Positions 25,679 to 34,128 of a DNA stretch of 64,000 nucleotides are shown here, one piece after another (position 1 is the stretch's first letter; each line of letters starts with the position of its first letter). The translations under genes were made by a program, and so were the position numbers. The DNA lies in the NCBI RefSeq assembly GCF_000154705.2, contig NZ_CM002917.1, positions 3,669,853 through 3,733,852 of the forward strand, written 5' to 3'. Under the pieces are notes generated by a model. It made no database searches, was not told where the DNA came from, and saw only the letters and a program-made list of their open reading frames with translations. The DNA comes from Hoeflea phototrophica DFL-43. Lineage in GTDB: Bacteria > Pseudomonadota > Alphaproteobacteria > Rhizobiales > Rhizobiaceae.

Positions 25679-27618
25679 GGCAGTTCTTCACGCCGAAGGA
25701 AATCGCCGATGCCGCCGGTGTCAGCGAGCGGGCGATCAACCAGATGGCCCGGAAATCGCATTGGCGGCACCAGGACCAGAAAGCCCGCAAGCGGGCCGGC
25801 CGCGGCGGCGGCTGGGAGTACCATGTCTCGCTGTTTCCGCAGGCAGCCCAGGCGCGTTTGATGGTGATCCATGGCGCGCCAGCCAATGCCAACCGGAACA
25901 AGCTTGCCGACGCCCGATCAAAACTCTGGGCAAGATATGAATGCCTCTCGAAAGACCGTAAAGCTGCCTGCGAAGCGCGTTTGAAAATCGTGGCCGACGT
26001 GGCGCTTCTGATCACCGGAGGGCTGAGCGAAACGGCGGCGGTCGCCATGGCGGCTCAGACCCATCATGTCAGCCCGCGCGCGGTGCGGAACTGGCGCGGG
26101 CGCATTGCCGGTCATGAACGGCAGGACTGGCTCGCCGCGCTCGCGGACCAGTATCAATCCACCTCAAGCTTTGCCGAATGCGATCCAAACGCCTGGGCGG
26201 CGCTCAAGAGCGATTTCCTGCGGCCCGAACGTCCGGCTTTTTCGGCCTGCTACCGGCGGATGAAGGCGGCTGCGAAGGAACAGGGCTGGTCCCCGATCCC
26301 GGCCGAGCGCGCACTTCGGCGCAGGCTCGAAGCAGAGGTGCCGAAACCGGTTCAGACCGCCGCAAGGCAGAAGCGCGACCAGGTCAAAAACCTCTACCCG
26401 GCCCAGCGCCGCGACCGTTCGATGCTGCACGCCATGGAAGCGGTCAATATGGACGGCCACAAGATTGATGTGTTCGTGATGCTGCCCGGCAAGAAACTGC
26501 CAACGCGCGTCATCCTGCTTGCGTTGCAGGATCTCTACTCGGGCAAGATCGTGGCCTGGCGTCTGGCGCCGACGGAAAACAAGGACACCATTCGCCTGGT
26601 CATCGGCGACATGGTCACCAATCACGGCATTCCCGACAAGTGCCTGCTCGACAATGGCAGGGCCTTCGCCTCCAAGTGGATTTCCGGGGGCTCACCAAAC
26701 CGCTACCGGTTCAAGATCCGGGACGAAGACCCTCTGGGCCTGTTCACCACCCTCGGCGTCGAGATCATCTGGGCAATGCCCTATTCCGGCCAATCCAAAC
26801 CGATCGAACGGGCCTTCCGGGATCTGGCCGAGGACATCGCCAAACACCCGTTCTGCGCCGGCGCCTATACAGGCAACACGCCGGACGCCAAGCCCGAGAA
26901 CTATGCCTCGCGCGCCATACCACTCGATGAATTCACACCGCATGTCGCCCGGATGATTGCCGAGCACAATGCGCGGCCCGGACGCAAGGCCGGCACCGCC
27001 AAGGGCAGGTCGTTTGACGAGACCTTCTCCGCATCGCTTGAGGATCCGGCAACACTCATTCGCTGGCCTACCGAAAACCAGCGCGCGCTCTGGCTTCTGG
27101 CGGGCGAGCGCATCCGGACCAAGAAGGGATCCGGCGAGATCGAGATCTTCGGCAACCGCTACTGGAACGCGGCGCTCAACGCCCATGCCGGAGACCACGT
27201 CACCATCCGCTTCGATCCGGATCATCTGACGCGGCCCATCCGGGTCTATGACGCCATGGACAATCTGATCTGTATTGCCGAGTGCATCGCCGACACCGGC
27301 TTCTTTGACACGAGTGCTGCACGCGAACACGCGGCAAAGCGCAATCAACTGACCAGGGCGATCCGCGAAAGCGCGCGGCTTCATGCCGAACTGTCACCCG
27401 ATGCGCTGGCCGAGATTTATGGAGCGGGCAAGGCCGCTCCCGCCACCATGCCTGAACCGCCGAAATTCAAACGCATCGCGGTTGGCGCTTTGCGGGCGGA
27501 ACCGCAGGCCCAAACCGAATGGGACGAGCAGTCGGAGCAAGCGTTCTCGCGCGCCATGCGGATGCTTGAGGAAAACGTCGTCGAATTTCCCGCCAAAGGA
27601 GAAAAACCGGTCCGCTAA
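25675..27618 (+). CDS. MuA-type DDE transposase
   Basis: The protein is 647 residues, close to Mu A. A GTG start at 25675 overlaps the previous stop. The N-terminus is a winged DNA-binding domain (FTPKEIADAAGVSERAINQM, KSHWRH). The catalytic core shows NMDGHKIDVFVM (Asp), CLLDNGRAFASKW (Asp) and KPIERAFRDLAEDIAKHP (Glu). The C-terminal beta-barrel (NRYWNAALNAHAGDHVTIRF) and MuB-contact tail follow. It catalyses integration and replicative transposition of the phage genome. Confidence 0.93.
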   Translation: MRQFFTPKEIADAAGVSERAINQMARKSHWRHQDQKARKRAGRGGGWEYHVSLFPQAAQARLMVIHGAPANANRNKLADARSKLWARYECLSKDRKAACEARLKIVADVALLITGGLSETAAVAMAAQTHHVSPRAVRNWRGRIAGHERQDWLAALADQYQSTSSFAECDPNAWAALKSDFLRPERPAFSACYRRMKAAAKEQGWSPIPAERALRRRLEAEVPKPVQTAARQKRDQVKNLYPAQRRDRSMLHAMEAVNMDGHKIDVFVMLPGKKLPTRVILLALQDLYSGKIVAWRLAPTENKDTIRLVIGDMVTNHGIPDKCLLDNGRAFASKWISGGSPNRYRFKIRDEDPLGLFTTLGVEIIWAMPYSGQSKPIERAFRDLAEDIAKHPFCAGAYTGNTPDAKPENYASRAIPLDEFTPHVARMIAEHNARPGRKAGTAKGRSFDETFSASLEDPATLIRWPTENQRALWLLAGERIRTKKGSGEIEIFGNRYWNAALNAHAGDHVTIRFDPDHLTRPIRVYDAMDNLICIAECIADTGFFDTSAAREHAAKRNQLTRAIRESARLHAELSPDALAEIYGAGKAAPATMPEPPKFKRIAVGALRAEPQAQTEWDEQSEQAFSRAMRMLEENVVEFPAKGEKPVR

Positions 27619-27661
27619 GTGCTGTGTGCGGACCCGAGAAACGAAGCAAGGACAGACCTAG

Positions 27662-28723
27662 ATGAACGACACAGCAGCCACAAGCCCGACACAAAGCGGA
27701 GCATATTCGAACAGCCCGAACAGTGGCTGGGCGCTCCCGACCATCCAGCCCGACATTTCCGGGATCCGGCCAGGCCGCTCCGAAGCGGATCTGAAGATCT
27801 GGAACATCCTGGTGACCCAGGTTGCCCGGATTGGCGAGATGAACGGCTGGAGCAAGTCGGATGTGGCAGGCCGCATCGACATGCCGACAGCCACTTTCAG
27901 CCAATGGTTTTCCGGCAAGTATGACGGCCGGCTCGACACGCAGAACGAGAAGGTCGAACGCTGGATCGCCGCCGTTGAGGAGATGGCGGGAGTTTCTGCG
28001 ACTGTTCCGGCCAGCCCCGGCTTCATCCGCACACGCACGGCGGGTGAAATCACCGACACGCTGGTGTTCGCACAGATGATGCCTGATTTCGTCACCATCA
28101 CGGCGGCGGCGGGAACCGGCAAGACGGTCGCCTGCAGGCAATTTTCGATCACCCGGCCCAATGTGTTCATGGTCACCATGAGCCCGCACACCAAGACCGT
28201 GCACGGGATGCTGGTCGAACTGGCAACTGCGCTTGATGTCACCCAGCACAATCCGGCCAAGCTGGTTCGCGCGGTCGGGCGCAGGCTTCTCAACACAGGC
28301 GGCGGATCGCTGCTGATTGTCGATGAGGCGCAAAACCTGGTCGACAGCGCGGTCGATCAGCTCAGGCACTTTGTCGATATCTATTCCTGCGGCGTGGCGC
28401 TGGTCGGCAACGAGGAAATCTACTCGCGGTTTTCACGGCACACCGACGGACCGTCCTATGCCCAGATCAAGCGCCGGATCGGCAAAAGGGTGCGTCTGGC
28501 GAAGCCGCGCGCCGAGGACATCAATGCGCTGCTTGACGCCTGGGCCATCACCGACCCGGATACCCGCAAGGTGCTGACCGGCATCGGCATGAAGGACGGC
28601 GCGCTCGGCCAGATCGACAAGACATTGAAGCTTGCCTCCATGACGGCTGCAGCCAATGGCAAGCCCGTCGATGCGGCGGCTGTCCGCGCCGCCTGGTCCA
28701 ACCGCGATGTGGAGGGGATGTGA
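27662..28723 (+). CDS. MuB-type AAA+ ATPase, transposition target selector
   Basis: The protein is 353 residues. An N-terminal helix-turn-helix (SKSDVAGRIDMPTATFSQWF) precedes the ATPase core with Walker A AAAGTGKTV and Walker B LLIVDEAQNLV. A sensor-like GNEEIYSRF and a C-terminal helical domain follow. Gene order right after the transposase and motif set match Mu B, which binds target DNA and gives target immunity. Confidence 0.92.
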   Translation: MNDTAATSPTQSGAYSNSPNSGWALPTIQPDISGIRPGRSEADLKIWNILVTQVARIGEMNGWSKSDVAGRIDMPTATFSQWFSGKYDGRLDTQNEKVERWIAAVEEMAGVSATVPASPGFIRTRTAGEITDTLVFAQMMPDFVTITAAAGTGKTVACRQFSITRPNVFMVTMSPHTKTVHGMLVELATALDVTQHNPAKLVRAVGRRLLNTGGGSLLIVDEAQNLVDSAVDQLRHFVDIYSCGVALVGNEEIYSRFSRHTDGPSYAQIKRRIGKRVRLAKPRAEDINALLDAWAITDPDTRKVLTGIGMKDGALGQIDKTLKLASMTAAANGKPVDAAAVRAAWSNRDVEGM

Positions 28724-28724
28724 G

Positions 28725-29048
28725 ATGCCCACGGCGCTCTCAAAAACATCGCCGGTCAGCCGCGAGGTTGGCCTGATCGCCGAACTTATCGCACAGAACC
28801 TTGGCGAAGACGGTCTTCATCTGCCCGGTGACAAGGCGGGCATTCTCCTCAGGCGGCTCGACCTGATCAAGCGGCAGATTGCCAGTCTTGAACACGAACT
28901 CGGCACCTTCCGCGTTGTCGAACAGGCAAGCGGCGCAGCCGGTGTTCTCGATGATCTCTGCCTGGAAGTCCTGCAGGGCGGCGTTCTCGACAGCGCCCAG
29001 GGAGCGCCTGTTGTCTATCCGGATTTCAGCAAGGGGAAACGGCGATGA
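28725..29048 (+). CDS. Phage early protein, unknown function
   Basis: The protein is 107 residues from the ATG at 28725, 1 bp after the MuB stop. It is a helical, coiled-coil-prone sequence (LLRRLDLIKRQIASLEHELG) with no recognised domain. It overlaps the following gene by 4 bp, which supports it as a real member of the early operon. Confidence 0.55.
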   Translation: MPTALSKTSPVSREVGLIAELIAQNLGEDGLHLPGDKAGILLRRLDLIKRQIASLEHELGTFRVVEQASGAAGVLDDLCLEVLQGGVLDSAQGAPVVYPDFSKGKRR

Positions 29049-29509
29049 CGGTTTCGGTGCGCGGAGAGAGCGGCATGAACGCCAATGTCGCCAGGTCGCT
29101 CAAGGCAGACACGCCGGAGAAAGCCGTGCTCACCCATGTCGAGGCCGCCCGGATCCTGGTGGGCAGCCGCCATGCCGCGCTCGACCTGACCGTCGACCAG
29201 ATCCGCGAGCTGGCGGCGGCGGTTCTGATCCTCGACCAGCAGCTTGAAGACGCCAACCGGCGCATGGCCGCGATGATTCTGGCCGAGGCGGAGCCGCCTG
29301 TGCAGGCCACCGCCAAGCCCGGGATCGTTCACGTTCCGCTGATGACAGGCGGAGACCCGAAACTCGCCGCAGCACTTGAGGCGCTTGTCAAAGCCCGGCG
29401 GCATCTGGAGGCCAACCGCTTTTCCAGCGAGGAAAACCAAGCCCGCAAAGCACTCGAAAAGGCGGCCTTTGCTGTCGCCGACATCACAACGCCCAAACAA
29501 AGGACATGA
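29045..29509 (+). CDS. Phage early protein, unknown function
   Basis: The protein is 154 residues and mainly alpha-helical, with AAAVLILDQQLEDANRRMAA and ALVKARRHLEANRFSSEENQ. No domain is recognised. The ATG at 29045 overlaps the previous stop (ATGA), and its own stop overlaps an alternative start of the DUF3164 gene. Confidence 0.55.
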   Translation: MTVSVRGESGMNANVARSLKADTPEKAVLTHVEAARILVGSRHAALDLTVDQIRELAAAVLILDQQLEDANRRMAAMILAEAEPPVQATAKPGIVHVPLMTGGDPKLAAALEALVKARRHLEANRFSSEENQARKALEKAAFAVADITTPKQRT

Positions 29510-29511
29510 CC

Positions 29512-30168
29512 ATGAACACGGCCGTCATTCTCGAAGAACGCCCCGATGAGGGCATCACCCAGGTAAACGGTAAGCCCTACATGGCCGACGCCAAGGGCGC
29601 GCTGGTACCGCTCGAAATGGTCAAGGCGGCGGACAAGCTCGAAGACGAGACAGTGCGCAAGATCATTGGGTTTGCCCGCGATCTCTCGGCCCGGATCGCG
29701 CGGTTCCGGGGTCACACCATGACCGATCTCGGCGAGTTCGATGCACTTCTCGAACAGGAGTACGGCACCAGGAAGGGCGGCAAGAAGGGCAACCGCACCT
29801 ACCAGAGTTTTGACGGGCTGATGAAGGTCTCGGTCGCTGTGGCCGACTTTGTCGATTTCGGCCCGCAGTTGCAGGTCGCCAAGACCCTGATCGACGAGTG
29901 CCTGAATGAATGGTCCGCTGACTCGCGTCCCGAGATCCGCGCAATCGTAACCCGCGCCTTCAACACCGACAAGCAAGGCCAGATCAACCGCTCGGAGATC
30001 TTCATGCTGCTCAGGCTTGAGATCGAGGACGAGCGCTGGCTTCGCGCCATGGAAGCGATCCGCGACGCCATGCGGGTGACCGGCTCGAAGGAATACGTGC
30101 GCTTCTACGAACGCAAGCGCGTTACCGATCCCTGGCAGGCGGTCACCATCGATCTGGCGAAGGCGTAA
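29512..30168 (+). CDS. DUF3164 family phage protein
   Basis: The protein is 218 residues from the ATG at 29512, chosen because AGGA lies 7 bases upstream; an ATG at 29506 is too close to that site. The sequence VNGKPYMADAKGALVPLEMV, the RFRGHTMTDLGEFDALLEQE region and IDECLNEWSADSRPEIRAIV are typical of DUF3164, a family found in the early block of Mu-like phages. Its biochemical role is unknown. Confidence 0.82.
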   Translation: MNTAVILEERPDEGITQVNGKPYMADAKGALVPLEMVKAADKLEDETVRKIIGFARDLSARIARFRGHTMTDLGEFDALLEQEYGTRKGGKKGNRTYQSFDGLMKVSVAVADFVDFGPQLQVAKTLIDECLNEWSADSRPEIRAIVTRAFNTDKQGQINRSEIFMLLRLEIEDERWLRAMEAIRDAMRVTGSKEYVRFYERKRVTDPWQAVTIDLAKA

Positions 30169-30172
30169 GCCC

Positions 30173-30376
30173 ATGCGCAAGACCGCGCCCAAACATGCCT
30201 CAACCGGGATCATCGATCTATTCAGGTGGCGCGCGGCCTCCGACATACAAGCACGCCGCCGGGAACTTGCCCGGCGCATCCAGACCCTCAAGCCCAACGC
30301 CTGGCGGCGCGTCGAACTGCAGGCGGAATTGAGGCGGCTGACCACCGAGGCGTTGAGACTGGAGACCAGACAGTGA
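30173..30376 (+). CDS. Small basic phage protein
   Basis: The protein is 67 residues, rich in Arg, with coiled-coil character (RRRELARRIQTLKPNAWRRV). It begins 4 bp after the DUF3164 gene and ends overlapping the GTG of gemA. No family is recognised. The spacing supports a real gene. Confidence 0.5.
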   Translation: MRKTAPKHASTGIIDLFRWRAASDIQARRRELARRIQTLKPNAWRRVELQAELRRLTTEALRLETRQ

Positions 30377-30987
30377 CCGCCCTTGCCACCATCCACATTG
30401 GCCTGAAGCAGCTGGGCATCGCCGAGGATGATGCCCGCGATCTCTATGAGCGGCTGACCGGCGAACGCAGCCTGCGCGCCATGGGGCCGGATCAGCATCA
30501 GGCACTGATTGATGAACTCAAGCGGCTGGGTTTCAAACCAGCATCGACGGAGTCGAGGCGGCGGCTTGACGGCAAGTATGCACCCAAGCTGCAAGCGCTG
30601 TGGATCGCCGGATACAATCTCGGCCTGATCCGCAACCGGGACGACGCGGCACTGCTCGCCTTCGTCAAACGCCAGACCGGCATCGATCATACCAGGTTCC
30701 TGCACTATTCCGACGACGCCTCGAAGGCGATCGAGGCGCTGAAGGCATGGCTATCCCGCGATGGCGGCGTCGACTGGCGGGCATGGAAGGACTGGGAGCC
30801 AAGCAACGGCTGCCGGATCGCCATGGCACAATGCCTGATCCTCGATCCGGAACATGGCGCGCGCGATTTCTGGCCGACGGTGTGTGAAGCTGGCGGGATC
30901 GGCGCACCCAATCAGTTCAATTCGGAGCGGGATTGGCACAGGGCGATGAACGCGCTCGGCGCGCGCATTCGGGCGCAGCTCAGATGA
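30373..30987 (+). CDS. gemA: GemA regulatory protein (DUF1018, Mu gp16 family)
   Basis: The protein is 204 residues from a GTG at 30373 that overlaps the preceding stop. The N-terminus TIHIGLKQLGIAEDDARDLY, then ERLTGERSLRAMGPDQHQAL, matches the GemA/DUF1018 domain. QALWIAGYNLGLIRNRDDAA and AFVKRQTGIDHTRFL are further family features. Mu GemA modulates host gene expression and DNA topology. Overlaps the Mor-like gene by 4 bp. Confidence 0.85.
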   Translation: MTALATIHIGLKQLGIAEDDARDLYERLTGERSLRAMGPDQHQALIDELKRLGFKPASTESRRRLDGKYAPKLQALWIAGYNLGLIRNRDDAALLAFVKRQTGIDHTRFLHYSDDASKAIEALKAWLSRDGGVDWRAWKDWEPSNGCRIAMAQCLILDPEHGARDFWPTVCEAGGIGAPNQFNSERDWHRAMNALGARIRAQLR

Positions 30988-31349
30988 GTATCCGCCCGCC
31001 GGCGCAGATTGCGGCCATCGTCGAGATCCTCGGCCAGGATGACGCTTTCGATTTTCTCTACGACTATGGCGGCGCGCCGATCTATCTGGCGGGCAATCCC
31101 GGCGCGCGCAATCCGCTGGTCAAGCGCTTCGGGCGCGAGCGGGTGGTCAGGCTGTCGGACGCGCTCGGGGGACCTGGCAATTTCTATGTGCCGGTGGCCA
31201 AGAGCTGGATGATGCGGGTGCTCGCCTCGCGCGGCCTTGGCCGCTTCGAGATTGCCAGAAGGATGCGCGTCAGTCATGTTTCCGTGCGCCGTGTTATCGG
31301 CCGGCAGGATCATCTTCAACTAAGCCTGTTCGACGCCGACGAGCGCTGA
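30984..31349 (+). CDS. Mor-like middle/late transcription activator (HTH)
   Basis: The protein is 121 residues. Residues LVKRFGRERVVRLSDALGGP then GNFYVPVAKSWMMRVLASRG resemble the Mor/C dimerisation part (GG-x-YVP), and GRFEIARRMRVSHVSVRRVI is a helix-turn-helix. Last gene of the early block, just before the lysis genes, it sits where Mu places Mor. The 79-bp gap after it probably holds the promoter it controls. Assignment rests on pattern and position. Confidence 0.6.
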   Translation: MSIRPPAQIAAIVEILGQDDAFDFLYDYGGAPIYLAGNPGARNPLVKRFGRERVVRLSDALGGPGNFYVPVAKSWMMRVLASRGLGRFEIARRMRVSHVSVRRVIGRQDHLQLSLFDADER

Positions 31350-31428
31350 TGTGAACGCCGTTTCATCGGGTTTTCCCGGCTTGGCCATTGCATTGTCCGG
31401 ACACAGATTGTGACCCCGGAGCAAGGCA

Positions 31429-32388
31429 ATGCCCGACTATCATCCCAACCTGATTGTGTTCACCGGCCAGCATGAGGGCAAGGTCTTGCGGGCCTATCGC
31501 TGCCCGGCGAACGCCATCACCATCGGCTTCGGTTTCACCTGGGGCTCGAAGGTCTTCAAGGACTGGTGGCTCAAACGGCATGGGCGCCAATTGCGCCTGG
31601 GCGACACGATCGCGCAAGCCGATGCCTTCTTCCTGCTCAAGGCGATCATTGACGCGGAATACTCCCAGCCGGTGAAAAAGCACGCGCCCAAGGCCTCAGC
31701 GCATGCCAAGGCGGCGGCGATCGACATGCTGTTCAATTGCGGGCTGGGGGCTGCCAAATGGACCTGGTTCAAGGCGCTTGTGCGCGGCGACATCAAGGAC
31801 GCAGCACGCCGATTGAAAGTGACCGCCACCACCGCCAAGGGCCGCCGCCTGCCGGGACTGGTGCGCCGCCGCGCAGAAGCCTCCGCCATCATGGAGTTCA
31901 ACCGCTGGCCGGTCTGGGTGAAGGCGCCGCGGACATCCTCGCCAAAGGAGATCGCGGCTGCCATGCCCGCCTGGCGGCTGGGCGAGGATGATTTCAAACA
32001 GGGCGTCGACTGGCTGATCAAGCTGGGCTATCTGGCAGACGCAGCGCGTGGGGACATGAAGCGGGTCCGCTCGGCCGTCCGGCGGTTTCAGGAGGCGCAC
32101 CCGCAGCTTAGCAATGACGGGGTGATGGGCCGCGCCACGCTCGACCAACTCCAGCGGGTGATCGACCTCAAGGCGAAATCCGCCAAGGGGGCTTCCGGTT
32201 CAGCAGCAGGCGCGGCAACTGGCGCGGCCGATCACGCCGCCGCCGTCTCCGGCTATGGCGATCTGGTGCTATACGGCAGCCTGGCGTTGCTCGTGGTTGG
32301 CGGGGTCTATCTCGCCTGGCGCTACCGCGACGAAGTGCGGCTTGCCCTGAAGGGGTCAGGGACGCTTCGCAGGGGAGGCCTGGCATGA
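31429..32388 (+). CDS. Endolysin: T4-lysozyme-like muramidase with peptidoglycan-binding domain and C-terminal helix
   Basis: The protein is 319 residues. The N-terminal GH24-like domain has the catalytic Glu in QHEGKVLRAY and the Thr in ITIGFGFTWG. The middle has a PG_binding_1 repeat (GVDWLIKLGYLADAARGDMK, then VRRFQEAHPQLSNDGVMGRA). The C-terminus carries one membrane helix (LVLYGSLALLVVGGVYLAWR). It would cut the glycan strands at lysis. Membrane tethering at the C-terminus is unusual compared with simple T4-type enzymes. Followed by the holin with a 4-bp overlap. Confidence 0.85.
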   Translation: MPDYHPNLIVFTGQHEGKVLRAYRCPANAITIGFGFTWGSKVFKDWWLKRHGRQLRLGDTIAQADAFFLLKAIIDAEYSQPVKKHAPKASAHAKAAAIDMLFNCGLGAAKWTWFKALVRGDIKDAARRLKVTATTAKGRRLPGLVRRRAEASAIMEFNRWPVWVKAPRTSSPKEIAAAMPAWRLGEDDFKQGVDWLIKLGYLADAARGDMKRVRSAVRRFQEAHPQLSNDGVMGRATLDQLQRVIDLKAKSAKGASGSAAGAATGAADHAAAVSGYGDLVLYGSLALLVVGGVYLAWRYRDEVRLALKGSGTLRRGGLA

Positions 32389-32921
32389 GCGGGCTCGCGG
32401 TCATCCTGGCCGGCATCGCCGCCGAAGTGGGTGCGCCGCTGATCAAGAGAATTCTGGAGCCCAAGATCGGTTCTGCCGGCGGAGCGCTGGCCGAGACGGT
32501 GATCAAGACCATTGCCGAGAAAGCCGGCGCGGAACCTGTCGACCTACCGGCTCTCGACCGGCCAAGGCTCGAAACCGCGATCAAACAGGCCGAAGCCGAA
32601 GCGCCAGAGCTGATCGCCGTCTACGCGGCTGGGCTTGAAGGCCAGTTCGCGCTGCTGCAGGCCGAGACCAGGGAAGGCCTCTGGCAGTCGGCATGGCGCT
32701 GGGGCTGGATGTATCTGCTCGCCGCCTTCTGGATCTGGCGCATCATTGTTCTGCCGGTCATCAACCGCGCCGCTGCGCAGCCGATCGAACCGGTCGACCT
32801 GGCCGTGCTGATGACGCTAACCAGCTGGTTCATCGGCCTCTATATGGGCGGCCATACGATCAAGGAGCTGGGCCGCAGCGTCGCAGAAGCGGCGAAGGCC
32901 CGGAAGGGTGGCCTGTGGTGA
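32385..32921 (+). CDS. Holin, GTA 3-TM holin family
   Basis: The protein is 178 residues. It has an amphipathic N-terminal half (LAVILAGIAAEVGAPLIKRI), a conserved ETREGLWQSAWRWGWMYLLA segment and then hydrophobic helices around WIWRIIVLPVIN and LTSWFIGLYMGG. This layout fits the three-helix holins for gene transfer agent release. Adjacent to the endolysin, as expected for a lysis cassette. Confidence 0.8.
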   Translation: MSGLAVILAGIAAEVGAPLIKRILEPKIGSAGGALAETVIKTIAEKAGAEPVDLPALDRPRLETAIKQAEAEAPELIAVYAAGLEGQFALLQAETREGLWQSAWRWGWMYLLAAFWIWRIIVLPVINRAAAQPIEPVDLAVLMTLTSWFIGLYMGGHTIKELGRSVAEAAKARKGGLW

Positions 32922-33238
32922 ACGAGCTCAAGGAATGGCTGGGGCTTGCCGCGCTCGCCATCTCGGTCGGCGGCTTCATCTATGCCTGGATCACCTCGCG
33001 CTCGAAGGTCAATGCAGAGCACCTCAAAAGCGTCGATGCGACGCTTGCCAATCACGCGCTGCGGATTCAGGCGATCGAGGGCGAGCTCAAGCATCTGCCG
33101 GCCAAGGACGATGTCAACGATCTCAAACTGGCGCTGGCCGAACTGCGCGGCACGGTCGGCCGGCTCGATGAAAGCCTCAACGGCATTTCGAGGACTGTTC
33201 GACGGGTCGAGGATTTCCTGATGAAGGAAGGAAGCTGA
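32918..33238 (+). CDS. DUF2730 family phage protein (membrane-anchored coiled coil)
   Basis: The protein is 106 residues from a GTG at 32918 overlapping the holin stop. One N-terminal membrane helix (WLGLAALAISVGGFIYAWIT) precedes a coiled coil (ESLNGISRTVRRVEDFL). This is the layout of DUF2730 proteins found in the lysis region of Mu-like phages, possibly spanin-related or regulators of lysis. Confidence 0.75.
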   Translation: MNELKEWLGLAALAISVGGFIYAWITSRSKVNAEHLKSVDATLANHALRIQAIEGELKHLPAKDDVNDLKLALAELRGTVGRLDESLNGISRTVRRVEDFLMKEGS

Positions 33239-33239
33239 G

Positions 33240-33536
33240 ATGGGCTATGAGGAACATCTGGCCGAGGACGCCAGGCTGGTGATCCTGCGCGAACTGACCG
33301 CCCAGACCGACGGCCGGCTCAACGACACGATCCTGACCTCGGTGCTCGACAGTTTCGGCTACCGGCGCTCGCGCGAATGGGTACGGACCCAGATGGCCAA
33401 GCTGCAGGAACTCGGCGCGGTCACGATCGTCGAAGCCGGGACCGTGCGCATCGCCTCGATCACCCGCGCCGGGATCGACCATGTCGAGCGGCGCTCGGTG
33501 ATCGATGGGGTCGCCCGCCCGTCGCCGGAGGCGTGA
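33240..33536 (+). CDS. Winged-helix phage protein (VpaChn25_0724-like)
   Basis: The protein is 98 residues. The sequence EDARLVILRELTAQTDGRLN, DSFGYRRSREWVRTQMAKLQ and ELGAVTIVEAG follows the winged-helix layout of small proteins found before the small terminase in Mu-like phages. It starts 1 bp after the DUF2730 stop. Confidence 0.72.
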   Translation: MGYEEHLAEDARLVILRELTAQTDGRLNDTILTSVLDSFGYRRSREWVRTQMAKLQELGAVTIVEAGTVRIASITRAGIDHVERRSVIDGVARPSPEA

Positions 33537-33537
33537 G

Positions 33538-34128
33538 ATGGGTCGCAGGGGGCAGCGCGGCAGTGGCAGGCACGCGCTCTCGTCGATCGACCTTCTGCCG
33601 GAAGATGCGACTGCCGACATCCAATGGGCGATCAAGACGCTGGAAGAAGGCAAACGCACCGACAGCGACATCCTGTTCGAGTTCAATGACCGCCTGGCGG
33701 TGATCGGCCACGGCCCGGTCTCCAAATCGGCCTTCGGCCGCTACGCGCTGAAAAAACGCCTTGTGTTTGCCGGCACCAGCGAATTCCGGATCATCTCGGC
33801 CGCGTTCGCCAGGGAATACGGACCCGGCGATACAGACGAGCTGACACTGCTTCTTGTGCAGATGCTAATGACGGCGATCTACAAGTTCATCGCCTCACGG
33901 GACGCCAAGCCCAAGGAGATCATGGAAATGTCACACGCGCTGCGGGCGCTGCTCAATGCGCAGCGCTCAAGCGCCGAGAATCGGGCCAAACACGACGCGG
34001 CAACCCGGAAGAAAATGGATGAGGTGTTTGACGCGGCGGAAACCGCGCTCACCGAGAACAGCCGGCCCGATGGTGCCGCGGTGCTCAAGAGCATTCGCGA
34101 AGACGTCTACGGAATTTTCGAATCATGA
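33538..34128 (+). CDS. Small terminase subunit (Mu gp27 type, DUF3486)
   Basis: The protein is 196 residues. It starts with a basic segment (MGRRGQRGSGRHALSSIDLL), as DUF3486 proteins do, then PEDATADIQWAIKTLEEGKR and a VSKSAFGRYALKK helix-turn-helix-like region, with a helical C-terminus. Position before the large terminase supports DNA recognition for headful packaging. Confidence 0.82.
   Translation: MGRRGQRGSGRHALSSIDLLPEDATADIQWAIKTLEEGKRTDSDILFEFNDRLAVIGHGPVSKSAFGRYALKKRLVFAGTSEFRIISAAFAREYGPGDTDELTLLLVQMLMTAIYKFIASRDAKPKEIMEMSHALRALLNAQRSSAENRAKHDAATRKKMDEVFDAAETALTENSRPDGAAVLKSIREDVYGIFES

Noticed and set aside
29329..30705. Minus-strand open frame of 458 codons across the early phage genes
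   Set aside because: Lies opposite DUF3164 and GemA genes with clear similarity; high G+C content produces long antisense frames.
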